Assembly (NCBI RefSeq): GCF_030463565.1 | Contig: NC_134646.1 | Span: forward strand, 13,668,001 to 13,732,000 | From: Pelecanus crispus | Lineage: Eukaryota > Chordata > Aves > Pelecaniformes > Pelecanidae | Length of the DNA stretch: 64,000 bases | Reading direction: 5' to 3' | Part shown: positions 56,701-64,000 of the stretch, in pieces | Layout of the letters: each line of letters starts with the position of its first letter | Position numbering within the stretch: the first letter of the stretch is position 1 | Translations under genes and position numbers: made by a program | Notes under the pieces: generated by a model | What the model was told of the DNA's origin: nothing | The model's database searches: none | What the model saw: the letters and a program-made list of their open reading frames with translations, nothing else

Positions 56701-59700
56701 AAAGAGTATTTGGGAAAGAGAGGCCCCCACTCTCAAGTGAATAATTTACCAAAGTCACCATAAACTTGCAACATCAATTAATGACAATTTTTCACCAAAA
56801 AAAGATCTTAAAGATCAAAACATTTTTCCAGTTCTGTATTTCACCACATTTCAGAACTGAGTTGTTCTTTTCTAAGTCACACAGAAATCACTTAGACTTC
56901 TGCAAAGTATCACTTGAGATCCAAATACTTATTTGTTGCTTTATTACTTCCATGTATACCTGTACGTGGCAGGAAACAGAAAATCCCAGGGGCCTGATTC
57001 ATTACTCTATTGTCCCAATGCTACCCTGACATATCTTCACTTATTTAAATATTGAAAGATTCCTTTAGGTTGCTGCTGAATATTAGCACCGATTGAGGCT
57101 CTTCCTCTTTTCCTAGGGCTTGATTACCAGGAAGGTTGACAACTGTCATTTAAGCAAAATATATTTAAAATATTCACTTGACCAACAGTGTTTAAGTTAT
57201 AAAGAAAATCCAGTGCCATAAACAAGCACTGGTTTATTTCAAATTTCCGAGAAAGTTCAGGATATCGTACTTTTCTTTCCCAGAAGACAAAGCCCAGGCA
57301 GGGACCAGGCCACAAGAAAATGTCAAGGAAGTGTTTTATGTGTAAGAAAGTGCCTGCAGGATCTGGCGTCCAGCTTATTCAGAGTTCAGGCTGACTGCAG
57401 CAATCTGTCTATTACCTTACACAGGTCAGAACAGGTAACGTGAGCATCCTCCCTGCAGAGAGCCCTCCTCAAGGTTTTCTAATACATCGGTTTCATCTTC
57501 CTGATACACATATGAGGATGTCACTGGATGGCAAACCAGTATGAACGCTAATGTCAACTCACACAGAAACTCATAACCTTCCTTTCTTGCTGGCCAGCCA
57601 CACACAAATGACAAGACCCAAATCTGTATGAGAGCTACACTAGCTTGAAAGAAAAAAAATGCAGGCTGGTATTTTCATGAAGACAGCCTGCTCACAAGAG
57701 AGTGTTAAAACCTTCTCCATCCCCAACTGTGAGTTCAAGCCAGCCAAATGCTTCATCTGAGGCTTTCTAATCAAATAACGAAAGCAAAACGGACTCTGTA
57801 AGGACCTTCAACTTAATCGGAAAGCTGAAGGGACGCTACAGTCAATCCAGTGCACGTGTCGTTGGTTTTGATGATCCTCTATAAGAGTAAGTCCCTTGCA
57901 GAGTCGGACAACTGCATAAATACAGTAGTTCAGGTTGCAGGGCTGAGACTTAAGTACTTAGAAGATTTGAGACCAGTTTGGTATTTTTCGGAATTTCATT
58001 TTCTTGGACTTAATAGGCTATAAGAATTTACAGTCATCTTATAATACTCAGTCTTAGCAGTTCTACGTGCATAACATAGAAGGATGCGGGGCTTATACTG
58101 CTACCGTGTATCAGCACCATACTGGTTGTGTTTGCAACTGGATAGTGAAAGGCAATGGAGGAGTCATGAAGAAAGCTGCTAAAGAGCAGGAAAAGAATAT
58201 GACACCTGTGCCAGGATTCAAGAAGGAAATTCTATCTTGGGACTATGGTCGTTATTCAACACCTCTCTTCTACGAATAGGGCCTTATGGAGGTACTTCAA
58301 GAAACTGATTGCAGATACTTTGATACAGAATCACACCAAAGATCAGAAGGAAACAGCAACGCCCCAGAAAAAAAGGACACTGAAAAGAGAACTCATCTCT
58401 AACTTTGCTAACTGAAAGTCAGGCATCAAGTGTGGCTGCGTCCTCAATGAAGAGACAGTTACCTCCAGAGGATGAATAATAACACCTCTTTCAGATGCCT
58501 ATCTCTGATGAGATGAGTTGCCTTCAGGAAGTGTCTCTCTCCCTCTTTCTCCACTAACTCTATGGGGAGCATAGACAATTGCCTTAAACTAAACACCTAA
58601 CTAAAAAGTGAGATGAATCCTAACCAAGAGGAGTATGGAGGGAGAACAAAATGGGGTTCATGAACAATCAAACACAATGGTAACACCGATCATGTCGCTT
58701 TTCACAATCTCTTTCCCTCACACAGCCACAGCTATAGATGGATAATGAAATCTAATAGGAGAAGCAGCAGTAAACATTACATCCTGGCCTACTTTTCAAG
58801 AACATATGTACCATTGCCTCAGCAGGAAACCAAGGAAACTGCCCTCCCCTAACTTGTCAGGCTTTTAGGGTCAAGGCATTCACACAAAGCAAAAAATACC
58901 CGCAATTTGCAGATCCTTAATGCGTCAATTAAAATGAAGTCACAGGAGGCACAAAAGCACCCATCAGAGCATCTTTTGCTATCCCTGCAAGCCAAGAGAT
59001 GTCTTAATTTAAACTGCTTGTCTGAAAACTGTCAGCGGTAGAGAGCAATGTCTGTAATATCTGCCATGACAGAGGAAAAACAAAAAAGCAACTAACTATA
59101 GACACATACACACCAAATTTATCCAAGTAAAGTTTTGGGCTGGAGTATTTGCCAGCAAGCACTGAAAGATCTGTACAGCTGACCTTGGTTTTCAAGCATA
59201 ATATTGCCTCTAACAGCCATATTTTGGGGTATTTATGTTTTTCTGGCAGACCTCAAAAAAGCAGGGGAAAATTATACATTATTGCAAATTAAAATGCTCA
59301 AAATATGCATGAATGAATATAAAAACTGCAAAAACATGTGCTAGTTGGTAACCTGCTTTCAGTCTCACAGTTTTTAACAGCTGAGACCTGTTTATCTGCT
59401 TTGTGATATGGAGGCTAGGTGAGAAGATTAGAACAGGCTCAGTTAAGATTGCGTATCTATTCAGGTTACATATTGATAGTACAGTTCAATACCTCTGGCA
59501 CAGTATAATTTATACCTTATTGTTAGCAACATATTTAAGCTTACTATTAGGAGAAGAATTAAAAGATACAAATAAAGCAATATATGAATATAGGGGTTTT
59601 TTACATTGTCTATCACCATGCTTTGCAATTTCATTGGAAGAAACAATAAATATGGAGTCTACCAGCTTGCACTTAAAGAGAAAAATTAATTTTTAACTCT

Positions 59701-62700
59701 TTCTCCTAAAAAGACCATGTTCAGCATCAGAACAAATGCAGAGAGCATCCCTTCTGCTTTGTGTCCTGGGGTTGTAGTGTCCAACTCAAAACTGGGCATT
59801 TAGAAGTCCTCATCTCCTGTTTGCATTTTCTTCAGCTGCCCTTCCCTATGCTGAGGCACATCCAGGTTCTCACTCCTCTACCTGGCTGCTTATTTTCATA
59901 AAAATTGTAGTAATTAGATATCTTTGAGATGTCTGCTTTTCTCTCAGGTACAGTTAAATTGACTGAGTTTAGAAAAAGTTTATGGCAGATGGACAGATAG
60001 ACTGATATATGCATATCCAGTATTTGCCTAGGTTTTTCTTCTCATGGAGACTCACTTGAGAAATACCAAGTGAATTAAACTGATTTCTAAGTTTGAAAAG
60101 AACAGGCAGCCTTTGCATCAGAGTTTCAGAAAGCTGGGGTATCTGAAGAGAACCTCCACACAAGCATCCTTCTCTCTACTGAGCCATTGAAATGTTTGGA
60201 CTTTTTGGTTCACTGTTTTTTGTTTTTAAAAAAAAAATAAAATATGAAAGCACCATATTGTGGAACAGAAAATTTGCTTCTACAGATTGTTCAAAATAGC
60301 TCAGAACAGATGTGATTTCGAGGGGAATTTTGTGCCCAGCACATGCTTTTTTCCTATGAATAATAAACTAAGAATGAGGGCTTTTTTAAAGGTCACCATC
60401 TCCAGTAGTTCCATTTTAGCTCTCATCTGATCTACATCTTCTCTGCAGCACTGTTTTTCCGTTTTTTACCACAGAGGCACTAAGGTGGAATGGTGTGGAT
60501 CAAAATGGGCTCCAGCCCCTCTACAAGAAGTACTTGTTTGCATTTGGTAAAGGATCAACAGTATTTGCCACTCCCCATCATAATCCTGGTTGCATCCATC
60601 TCAGGCAATCTTTTACTAATAGGTTTAACTGGCAGAAAATTAGGTTTAGGTTAAAAAAAAAAAAAAGAGAGAGAGAGAGAAAAGCTGTCTTGTGACAAGG
60701 ATAGCAAAAAAATGAGCTACAGTATTAAGTGAGGCTTTAGAAACTCCCCTACTGGAGGTTTTAAGACCAGTTTAGACAAACATGTGTCAGAAATTGTTTA
60801 GATACGCTGATTGTGTTGGGGGCAGAGGATCACCTGGAGATTTTTCAAAATCTTTTCCTGCCTTTTCTAGTATGATCAGAAATGACAAGATAAAACTACA
60901 GAACAAAGTGTCACCCAAGGACAGAGTTTAATGGTGCTTCCCGCTACCTTTCCCCCCATGCAATACAGACAGATACACAGTGAGCACTCTGTCATCAGGC
61001 ACAGGAGGGAGAAGGGACCAGGAGTGGATAAGAAGACAAAAGGCACACCAGCTCACTTTCTGATGAACTTAAAATTTTCAGTGAAGCAAACACTACCTTT
61101 GGCATCATTAAGTTGGATTATAAGATCTTCAGGGCTCCAATGTGTCTGTTCAGCTCAACAACGCCTTAATCTTACCTATCACTCTGCCTAGAAACACCTT
61201 AATCTTACCTGTCACCCTGCCTACACACACAATACAAAACGTTCATAACAATTACCACCACAACAGCTAATTCTTACTATACAAGAATAACAGTCATACA
61301 CTCTGGCATCCCTGAGCTTAAGTGTAGCGTATGATCAAAAACTACTACAAATGAAACCCCACTGTAGACCATACTGCAAGGAATAAAGGTAAAGCCTCAG
61401 TCTGTTTCCCTCAGCATTGTCCTATTCACCATTACAAACTTTGTACAAGAATCCCTTCTTTTGATGAAATGACAGCTCAGCCTACCTGCGCTGTACAGAC
61501 CCACGCTCACCATCAGAGCAGTCTGCTGTGAACTCCACTCTCCCTTTAGGCTGTAATTATTTCAGCATAACTCCACCCCCCCTGCAATGCTACTTCTTTG
61601 TTTAATTACTTTGCGAAGCCCTGGCTTATCACACAGATTTTCAATTAAATTAAAAGCAATTAAAACCTATGTCAAATTGTTCACTTATTGTGCTTGAATC
61701 ACAGGCACTTAACAAAACACTTTGATGGAATCCTCACTTAACATTCCTTCTGTCTCAGTGACCTTGAAGTTACTGAACATCTGTTTCACCCTTATCTCGC
61801 ACTGAAATATTTTAGACAGATGTAGCTATAAAAAGTCATTGACCTCAAAATTCAAGCCCTTAATTCAATTATTCCTATGAAACCTATAGTTTGTGCATAA
61901 TTAAGTTAGAAAGAAATGCAGTCACGTACTGATTTTTTTTAACATTCCTGGCAGAAGGGAACTCTTATCAAGAGGGCTCCTACAAAAAGCCATAGTAACC
62001 TGGAGACTGGAAATTCAGTGTCAATTGAACTCCCTACCGCAAAGAAAGAAAAAGTCATCTGAACCTATTATTCTGCAAAACTGAAGGGGTCTCCTGTGTG
62101 CCTTTGATCATCTTGCATGTCTTAATTCCTTTTTCCGGTCCTTTTGTTTCTGATATGTGCACTGACCAAATTGAAAGGAACAATCTGTTACTAATTACTC
62201 AGGTCTACTCTGCACTCTCCTCCCAGCACAGCTGAATGTGAATGTGTGCACACGTGTGCAAGGAGCATCATCCCCAGTGACCAGACAGAACTGGAAACAA
62301 GCCTCCAGCGCTACAAGCACAGGGCTCCAGAGTCCCACTCGCATCGCGGTTTGTGCCTTCCCATTTCATGCAGCCTCCCACGCCAGCCCAGGTACACTGT
62401 AAAGCTCCTGGGCTTAGGGTAGCCTCCCTCCTTCCACTGGCAATCATTCGTTCTCTGTAGCCCTAAATGGTCCCTTTTACACTAATTGCAAAATTAGCAA
62501 GAGTCGGACGAGCTGCTGGTAACAGAGGTGCATTTTCACCAGGCTGTACACCCTGCTCCCAAAGTCATCAGTTGGGTTCCTGCTTCCTGAACCACAAGTG
62601 CCTCAGTAAGTTTTGTTGCTGTGAAGGACAGAGTGGGACTAGGCAAGATGATCTCATGTTGCCTGTGCTCCACTCAAGACAACTACATTTCTTCATGGCA

Positions 62701-63224
62701 TCATACTTGGCACTCTATTGCCTTCTAAAACAGAGGTAGAGCAAAGCACTTAAAATCAGGTAATCATTCTTCCATATCTCTGGCAGTGGCTCACCATCTC
62801 TTAGGGACTGAAATTGCTTCCACAAAAGTAATGAGTTCCGCCATTAATTCAAGTGGCAACAGAATCAGCCTTGGCAATAGATTCTCCCTGCCATTAATAA
62901 AGTCTGCTATTCTTTTTACTACTGCGTATGTTCACAAACACACAAACCCAGGCAAAAAGTCACGCTGATGCCCTTGGCATTGGATACACAGTCATTTTGT
63001 AATGATTCATATCAAACAACTACCTGTTCAGCATGCGATTATTTTTTTTTTCTTTTTCCAATTTGCATCATCTTTACCCTTCCTTGAAACCTAAAATTGG
63101 ATACTTACTGATGCCAACAGCTGTAATAAGTTTAATCGCAAGTTCTGGGATTTCACACTGCATAAAGAAAGGTTCCAAAATGTAACGTCCAAATGCCAAC
63201 GATATCACTGCTGTGGCAGCAGGG
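11679..63224 (-). CDS. SLC7A11: SLC7A11 (xCT), cystine/glutamate antiporter light chain; exons 3-12, 5' part outside window
   Basis: This is a plasma-membrane amino-acid antiporter of the APC/LAT family. With the heavy chain SLC3A2 it forms system xc-, which imports cystine in exchange for glutamate, feeds glutathione synthesis and protects against ferroptosis (family knowledge). Ten exons on the minus strand join as 63224-63109, 55297-55172, 52943-52844, 49699-49655, 23872-23749, 22556-22453, 21955-21859, 18893-18744, 17023-16846 and 11746-11679. All introns are GT-AG and all split codons rejoin in frame, giving 368 residues equivalent to 136-503. The human protein has 501 residues, so length agrees if 135 residues lie upstream. 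Landmarks seen: Cys158 (SLC3A2 disulfide), Lys198, Tyr244 and Arg396 (substrate site in human cryo-EM work), NFS sequon at 314, Cys327 and Cys435. There is no frameshift or premature stop. Exons 1-2, the start codon and the promoter are off the right edge. Other LAT light chains are excluded by near-identity to xCT along the whole length. Confidence 0.97.
11747..16845 (-). other. SLC7A11: SLC7A11 intron 11
   Basis: A 5.1 kb intron with donor gtaag next to 16846 and acceptor ctttgcag at 11747-11754. It contains an A-rich tract near 12141-12164. No gene or clear mobile element is seen. Confidence 0.85.
16846..17023 (-). CDS. SLC7A11: SLC7A11 exon 11
   Basis: This 178-nt exon encodes residues 423-481 (from [11 protein letters not shown] to KPKWFRKLL) plus the first base of Asp482. 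It covers TM11 (with Cys435), TM12 ([20 protein letters not shown]) and the first part of the cytoplasmic tail. The acceptor is gtttcag and the donor gtaag. Confidence 0.97.
17024..18743 (-). other. SLC7A11: SLC7A11 intron 10
   Basis: A 1.7 kb intron with a T run at 17831-17844. Nothing else is recognised. Confidence 0.9.
18744..18893 (-). CDS. SLC7A11: SLC7A11 exon 10
   Basis: This 150-nt exon in phase 0 encodes residues 373-422, from [12 protein letters not shown] to HPDMPRPFK. It covers TM9-TM10 with the [10 protein letters not shown] motif. Arg396, which contacts substrate in human xCT, is present in SFARW. The acceptor is ttttgcag and the donor gtaacc. Confidence 0.97.
18894..21858 (-). 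other. SLC7A11: SLC7A11 intron 9
   Basis: A 3.0 kb intron with a T-rich then A-rich tract at about 20012-20044 and a short (TTTG) repeat at 21536-21552. No gene is seen. Confidence 0.9.
21536..21552. repeat. (TTTG)n microsatellite
   Basis: About four perfect TTTG units in intron 9 of SLC7A11. Confidence 0.85.
21859..21955 (-). CDS. SLC7A11: SLC7A11 exon 9
   Basis: This 97-nt exon encodes the end of Arg340 and residues 341-372, from [15 protein letters not shown] to PLPAVIVL. It is the intracellular loop ASREGHLPE, a LAT family hallmark, and the start of TM9. The acceptor is cccaccag and the donor gtaaat. Confidence 0.96.
21956..22452 (-). other. SLC7A11: SLC7A11 intron 8
   Basis: A 497-bp intron, the shortest in the window. 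Nothing is recognised in it. Confidence 0.93.
22453..22556 (-). CDS. SLC7A11: SLC7A11 exon 8
   Basis: This 104-nt exon encodes residues 306-339 (from [11 protein letters not shown] to GGIFAVS) plus two bases of Arg340. It holds the N-glycosylation sequon NFS at 314 and TM8 with Cys327 (ALSCFGS), the residue linked to mercurial sensitivity in human xCT. The acceptor is cctaacag and the donor gtgagc. Confidence 0.95.
22557..23748 (-). other. SLC7A11: SLC7A11 intron 7
   Basis: A 1.2 kb intron with a T run near 22901-22913. Nothing else is recognised. Confidence 0.93.
23749..23872 (-). CDS. SLC7A11: SLC7A11 exon 7
   Basis: This 124-nt exon encodes the last base of Lys264 and residues 265-305, from NIPLAICIS to LLLSKAVAV. 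It is TM7 plus the following loop ([15 protein letters not shown]). The acceptor is tatttcag and the donor gtaagt after Val305. Confidence 0.96.
24650..24772 (+). mobile_element. MIR-like SINE remnant
   Basis: The sequence follows the MIR core and 3' half with many differences: attttaaagaacaggaac (compare 'attttacagatgaggaaac'), then ttgtccgaagcca (compare 'ttgcccaaggtca'), then aactaggaacaaaacccag (compare 'gctgggattcgaacccag'). MIR is an ancient tRNA-derived SINE shared by amniotes. The match is from memory of the consensus. Confidence 0.5.
24775..24800. repeat. 13-bp tandem duplication
   Basis: Two perfect adjacent copies of cttgatatcattg at 24775-24787 and 24788-24800, directly after the MIR-like remnant. 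Confidence 0.95.
25014..25018. repeat. target site duplication of the solo LTR, left copy
   Basis: GAAGG, identical to 25547-25551 on the other side of the LTR. Confidence 0.85.
25019..25546 (+). mobile_element. solo LTR of an avian endogenous retrovirus (ERVL-like)
   Basis: This 528-bp element begins TGTCGTGGTTT and ends AAACCACAACA, near-perfect inverted termini with the TG...CA ends of a retroviral LTR. It is flanked by a perfect 5-bp target duplication, GAAGG, at 25014-25018 and 25547-25551. Inside are an ATTAAA signal at 25406-25411 followed by a T run and the GC-rich segment before the 3' end (gagggggagagtgagcgaacagctgtg, only partly conserved), which together set the plus orientation. 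No gag, pol or env sequence lies beside it, so it is a solo LTR left by recombination. The 5-bp duplication favours an ERVL-type element. It sits antisense in SLC7A11 intron 6. Confidence 0.88.
25547..25551. repeat. target site duplication of the solo LTR, right copy
   Basis: GAAGG, identical to 25014-25018. Confidence 0.85.
25849..25864. repeat. (AAAT)n microsatellite
   Basis: Short run of aaat units in intron 6. Confidence 0.8.
26600..26620. repeat. (AAC)n microsatellite
   Basis: About five AAC units running into an A tract, intron 6. Confidence 0.85.
30455..30560 (+). mobile_element. possible old CR1-like LINE reverse-transcriptase fragment
   Basis: At 30507-30551 the plus strand reads [15 protein letters not shown]. 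This resembles the CR1-type reverse-transcriptase block (GRAVD followed by a D-F-S-K-A-F-D-T motif), with a two-residue gap. Just upstream, in another frame, is FYD, also expected there. It is short and degraded, and could be chance. Confidence 0.35.
33305..33318. repeat. (TG)n microsatellite
   Basis: Seven TG units in intron 6. Confidence 0.85.
37634..37674. repeat. 16-bp tandem repeat, about 2.6 copies
   Basis: Unit gttacattgttttgtg at 37634, again at 37650 with one or two changes, then a partial third copy from 37666. Confidence 0.85.
37855..38310. promoter_or_regulatory. CpG-rich patch in intron 6
   Basis: About 26 CpGs were counted by eye over roughly 450 bp, clustered at 37870-37960 (gaacggagcgacccgctccg, gacgccgcgc, ggccgccgcag) and 38110-38310. 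The flanks are AT-rich and CpG-poor. It overlaps the longest open frame of the window (minus strand, 37767-38387, 206 codons), whose protein is unfamiliar. An internal promoter or enhancer is possible; no start site can be assigned. Confidence 0.35.
40713..40735. repeat. poly(A) run, 23 bases
   Basis: Followed by a CAAAC/ACCAAACC-rich stretch. No parent element was recognised. Confidence 0.95.
41803..41823. repeat. poly(A) run, 21 bases
   Basis: Uninterrupted A tract in intron 6. Confidence 0.95.
43340..43425 (+). mobile_element. MIR-like SINE 3' remnant
   Basis: The segment gagccagttctcctgagtcc, then cagttcagtgcttcaactac and attgcctgtc, follows the 3' part of MIR-type SINEs as seen in birds and reptiles (…aggtctcctgagtcccagtccagtgctttaaccactaga…). 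It is short and matched from memory. Confidence 0.4.
49655..49699 (-). CDS. SLC7A11: SLC7A11 exon 6 (45-nt micro-exon)
   Basis: This 45-nt exon encodes the last base of Trp249, then [14 protein letters not shown], then two bases of Lys264. It covers the end of TM6 and the conserved acidic EEVENP loop of LAT transporters. The acceptor is tttcctag and the donor gtatgt. It was found by protein match and is too short to appear as an independent open frame. Both split codons rejoin correctly with exons 5 and 7. Confidence 0.95.
50890..50898 (+). promoter_or_regulatory. TGATGCAAA (ATF4/CARE-type 9-mer)
   Basis: This equals the amino-acid response element known from the mammalian xCT promoter, where ATF4 binds. 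Here it is intronic, and function is unproven. Confidence 0.2.
51722..51742. repeat. poly(C) run, 21 bases
   Basis: An uninterrupted C tract after tcttgggt and before tttaatat. In the SLC7A11 pre-mRNA (minus strand) it would be a 21-base G run. Confidence 0.9.
52844..52943 (-). CDS. SLC7A11: SLC7A11 exon 5
   Basis: This 100-nt exon encodes the end of Gly216 to the first two bases of Trp249. It contains the ETQHFKNAF loop and the start of TM6, ending [12 protein letters not shown]. Tyr244, a substrate-site residue, is present in GMYAY. The acceptor is gttgcag and the donor gtaagt. Confidence 0.95.
52944..55171 (-). other. SLC7A11: SLC7A11 intron 4
   Basis: A 2.2 kb intron. Nothing is recognised in it. 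Confidence 0.93.
55172..55297 (-). CDS. SLC7A11: SLC7A11 exon 4
   Basis: This 126-nt exon encodes residues 174 (last two bases) to 216 (first base). It carries the end of TM4 (LVMVLNST), the SWSARIQ segment and TM5 ([18 protein letters not shown]). Lys198 (in FCK), a substrate-site residue in human xCT, is present. The acceptor is ccttgcag after a good pyrimidine tract and the donor is gtatga. Confidence 0.96.
60653..60683. repeat. A run followed by (GA)n
   Basis: Fourteen A bases, then about seven GA units. Confidence 0.9.
60735..60880 (+). mobile_element. old CR1-family LINE 3' fragment
   Basis: The plus strand reads [15 protein letters not shown], the CR1 ORF2 C-terminal signature (GGFK.RLD.H), followed by gttgggggcagagga and gccttttctagtatgatc, in the place of the usual gggggttggactagatga and final tctatgat. 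It is much more diverged than the CR1 at 6463-6706. Confidence 0.55.
61164..61229. repeat. 33-bp tandem duplication
   Basis: Copy one, ccttaatcttacctatcact..., is at 61164-61196 and copy two at 61197-61229. They differ at only a few positions. Confidence 0.9.
63062..63070 (-). promoter_or_regulatory. TGATGCAAA (ATF4/CARE-type 9-mer) next to exon 3
   Basis: TTTGCATCA on plus, about 40 nt inside intron 3 from the exon 3 donor. Motif match only. Confidence 0.2.
63109..63224 (-). CDS. SLC7A11: SLC7A11 exon 3
   Basis: This 116-nt exon encodes residues 136-173, starting [14 protein letters not shown]. It begins with the last base (C) of a codon that is Arg135 in human and ends with the first base of Thr174. 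The acceptor is ctctag and the donor gtaagt. It covers the end of TM3, the extracellular loop with Cys158 (FFMQCEIPE), which makes the disulfide to SLC3A2, and the start of TM4. Confidence 0.96.
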
Positions 63225-64000
63225 CTAGAGTAAAAACAACAACAACAAATCACAAAATTAATCTGCAAGAGTACATAGATAATAGCCTTATGGGATCATG
63301 CTGTAACTTTACTACCACAGAACTGTGAACGGTACTTAATTTTGGTGCCTGCTTGTAACTACGCTGCCATGTACCAGGATTTCTGAATGTGGCAGGAAAC
63401 CACAAGCAGTTTAGCTTTGCTGAGTGGTTCTGATCTTTGTAGCAACACTTCTTACCAGGACTGCTGTTACAACTTCCGTGTTGTGAAGCAGCCGTAAACA
63501 GAAAGGAAGGGTATTAATAGAAACCTTCATTCACTCACTTGAAGAGAACATGGCCAGAATTAGATTACATGGGCAAAACCCTGAGTAAAAGCTGTTGAGG
63601 GATGAATTTTAGTGGCCGGGTACATCTCACCCCTCAGAGACACAAGCAAATCAATTTCAATCAAGCTGAGAATTCTGCTTTACTAAGTATCCAAAACCAA
63701 CCCAAGTCTGTTATTAAAATCTAAGACAAGGCAAAAAATGAATGAAAATGGGATTTCCTAAAACGCAAACAGAACTTGTTCCTTTTATTGACTAACAACT
63801 TCCTAGCATTGCAAGTGAGAGCAAAAATCCTCGAAGTACAGAAAGCAGCTACCATGAAATAGAGAAATGTGAAGAAAGGCAGGCATGCAGTTGTTGCATT
63901 TACAGATTTGAAATATAGTATTCATACAGCCTTTCTCTTTGAGACAAGCTAAATGTTTGCCAGAAGCCTTAGCACTGGCACATATTAACAGCAAACTACC
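63225..64000 (-). other. SLC7A11: SLC7A11 intron 2, 3' part
   Basis: Intron sequence upstream of the exon 3 acceptor, with a short (AAC) run at about 63235-63248. Exons 1 and 2 would lie beyond 64000. Nothing else is recognised. Confidence 0.9.

Larger units (their letters stand above)
55298..63108 (-). other. SLC7A11: SLC7A11 intron 3
   Basis: A 7.8 kb intron with an old CR1 fragment (60735-60880), an A/GA tract (60653-60683), a 33-bp tandem duplication (61164-61229) and two TTTGCATCA 9-mers (60112-60120, 63062-63070). No gene is recognised. Confidence 0.93.

Noticed and set aside
58067..58279. 70-codon plus-strand frame in intron 3
   Set aside because: Short, no homology recognised, and no neighbouring exons.
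1..64000. CRISPR arrays, bacterial operons, tRNA or rRNA genes
   Set aside because: None seen. The DNA is clearly vertebrate, and no cloverleaf or regularly spaced repeat array was found by eye.

Overview
The window is vertebrate nuclear DNA, and almost certainly avian. It carries CR1 LINE fragments with the bird-type 3' end, a solo endogenous-retrovirus LTR of a type that is common in birds, old MIR-like SINE remnants and long introns. It holds one recognisable protein-coding gene, on the minus strand: SLC7A11 (xCT), the light chain of the cystine/glutamate antiporter system xc-. Ten coding exons can be placed with GT-AG boundaries and matching codon phases. They correspond to exons 3 to 12 of the 12-exon vertebrate gene and run from 63224 down to the stop codon at 11679. 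Joined, they encode 368 residues. The first 135 or so residues (exons 1 and 2) and the promoter lie beyond the right edge.

Layout from right to left, which is the direction of transcription: 63225-64000 is the end of intron 2. Exons 3, 4, 5 and 6 lie at 63109-63224, 55172-55297, 52844-52943 and 49655-49699. A 25.8 kb intron 6 (23873-49654) holds most of the interspersed repeats, including the solo LTR, two MIR-like SINEs, a trace of a LINE reverse transcriptase and a CpG-rich patch. Exons 7 to 12 follow at 23749-23872, 22453-22556, 21859-21955, 18744-18893, 16846-17023 and 11679-11746. Below 11679 comes DNA that probably contains a long 3' UTR. It includes a sense-oriented CR1 3' end at 6463-6706 and several minus-strand AATAAA signals, the farthest good candidate being at 2438-2443. 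A CpG-island-like patch lies at about 543-850.

Numbering the protein on the human scale puts every landmark residue where it is expected: Cys158 (disulfide to SLC3A2), Lys198, Tyr244, Asn314 (N-glycan sequon), Cys327, Arg396 and Cys435. The gene model is therefore secure and the protein looks intact. I see no second gene, no RNA gene, no CRISPR array and nothing that amounts to a new biological system. The observations worth a second look are regulatory or structural: CpG-rich patches, a 21-base C run that would be a G run in the pre-mRNA, ATF4-type 9-mers, an in-frame 45-nt exon beside a very long intron, and the transposon remnants.
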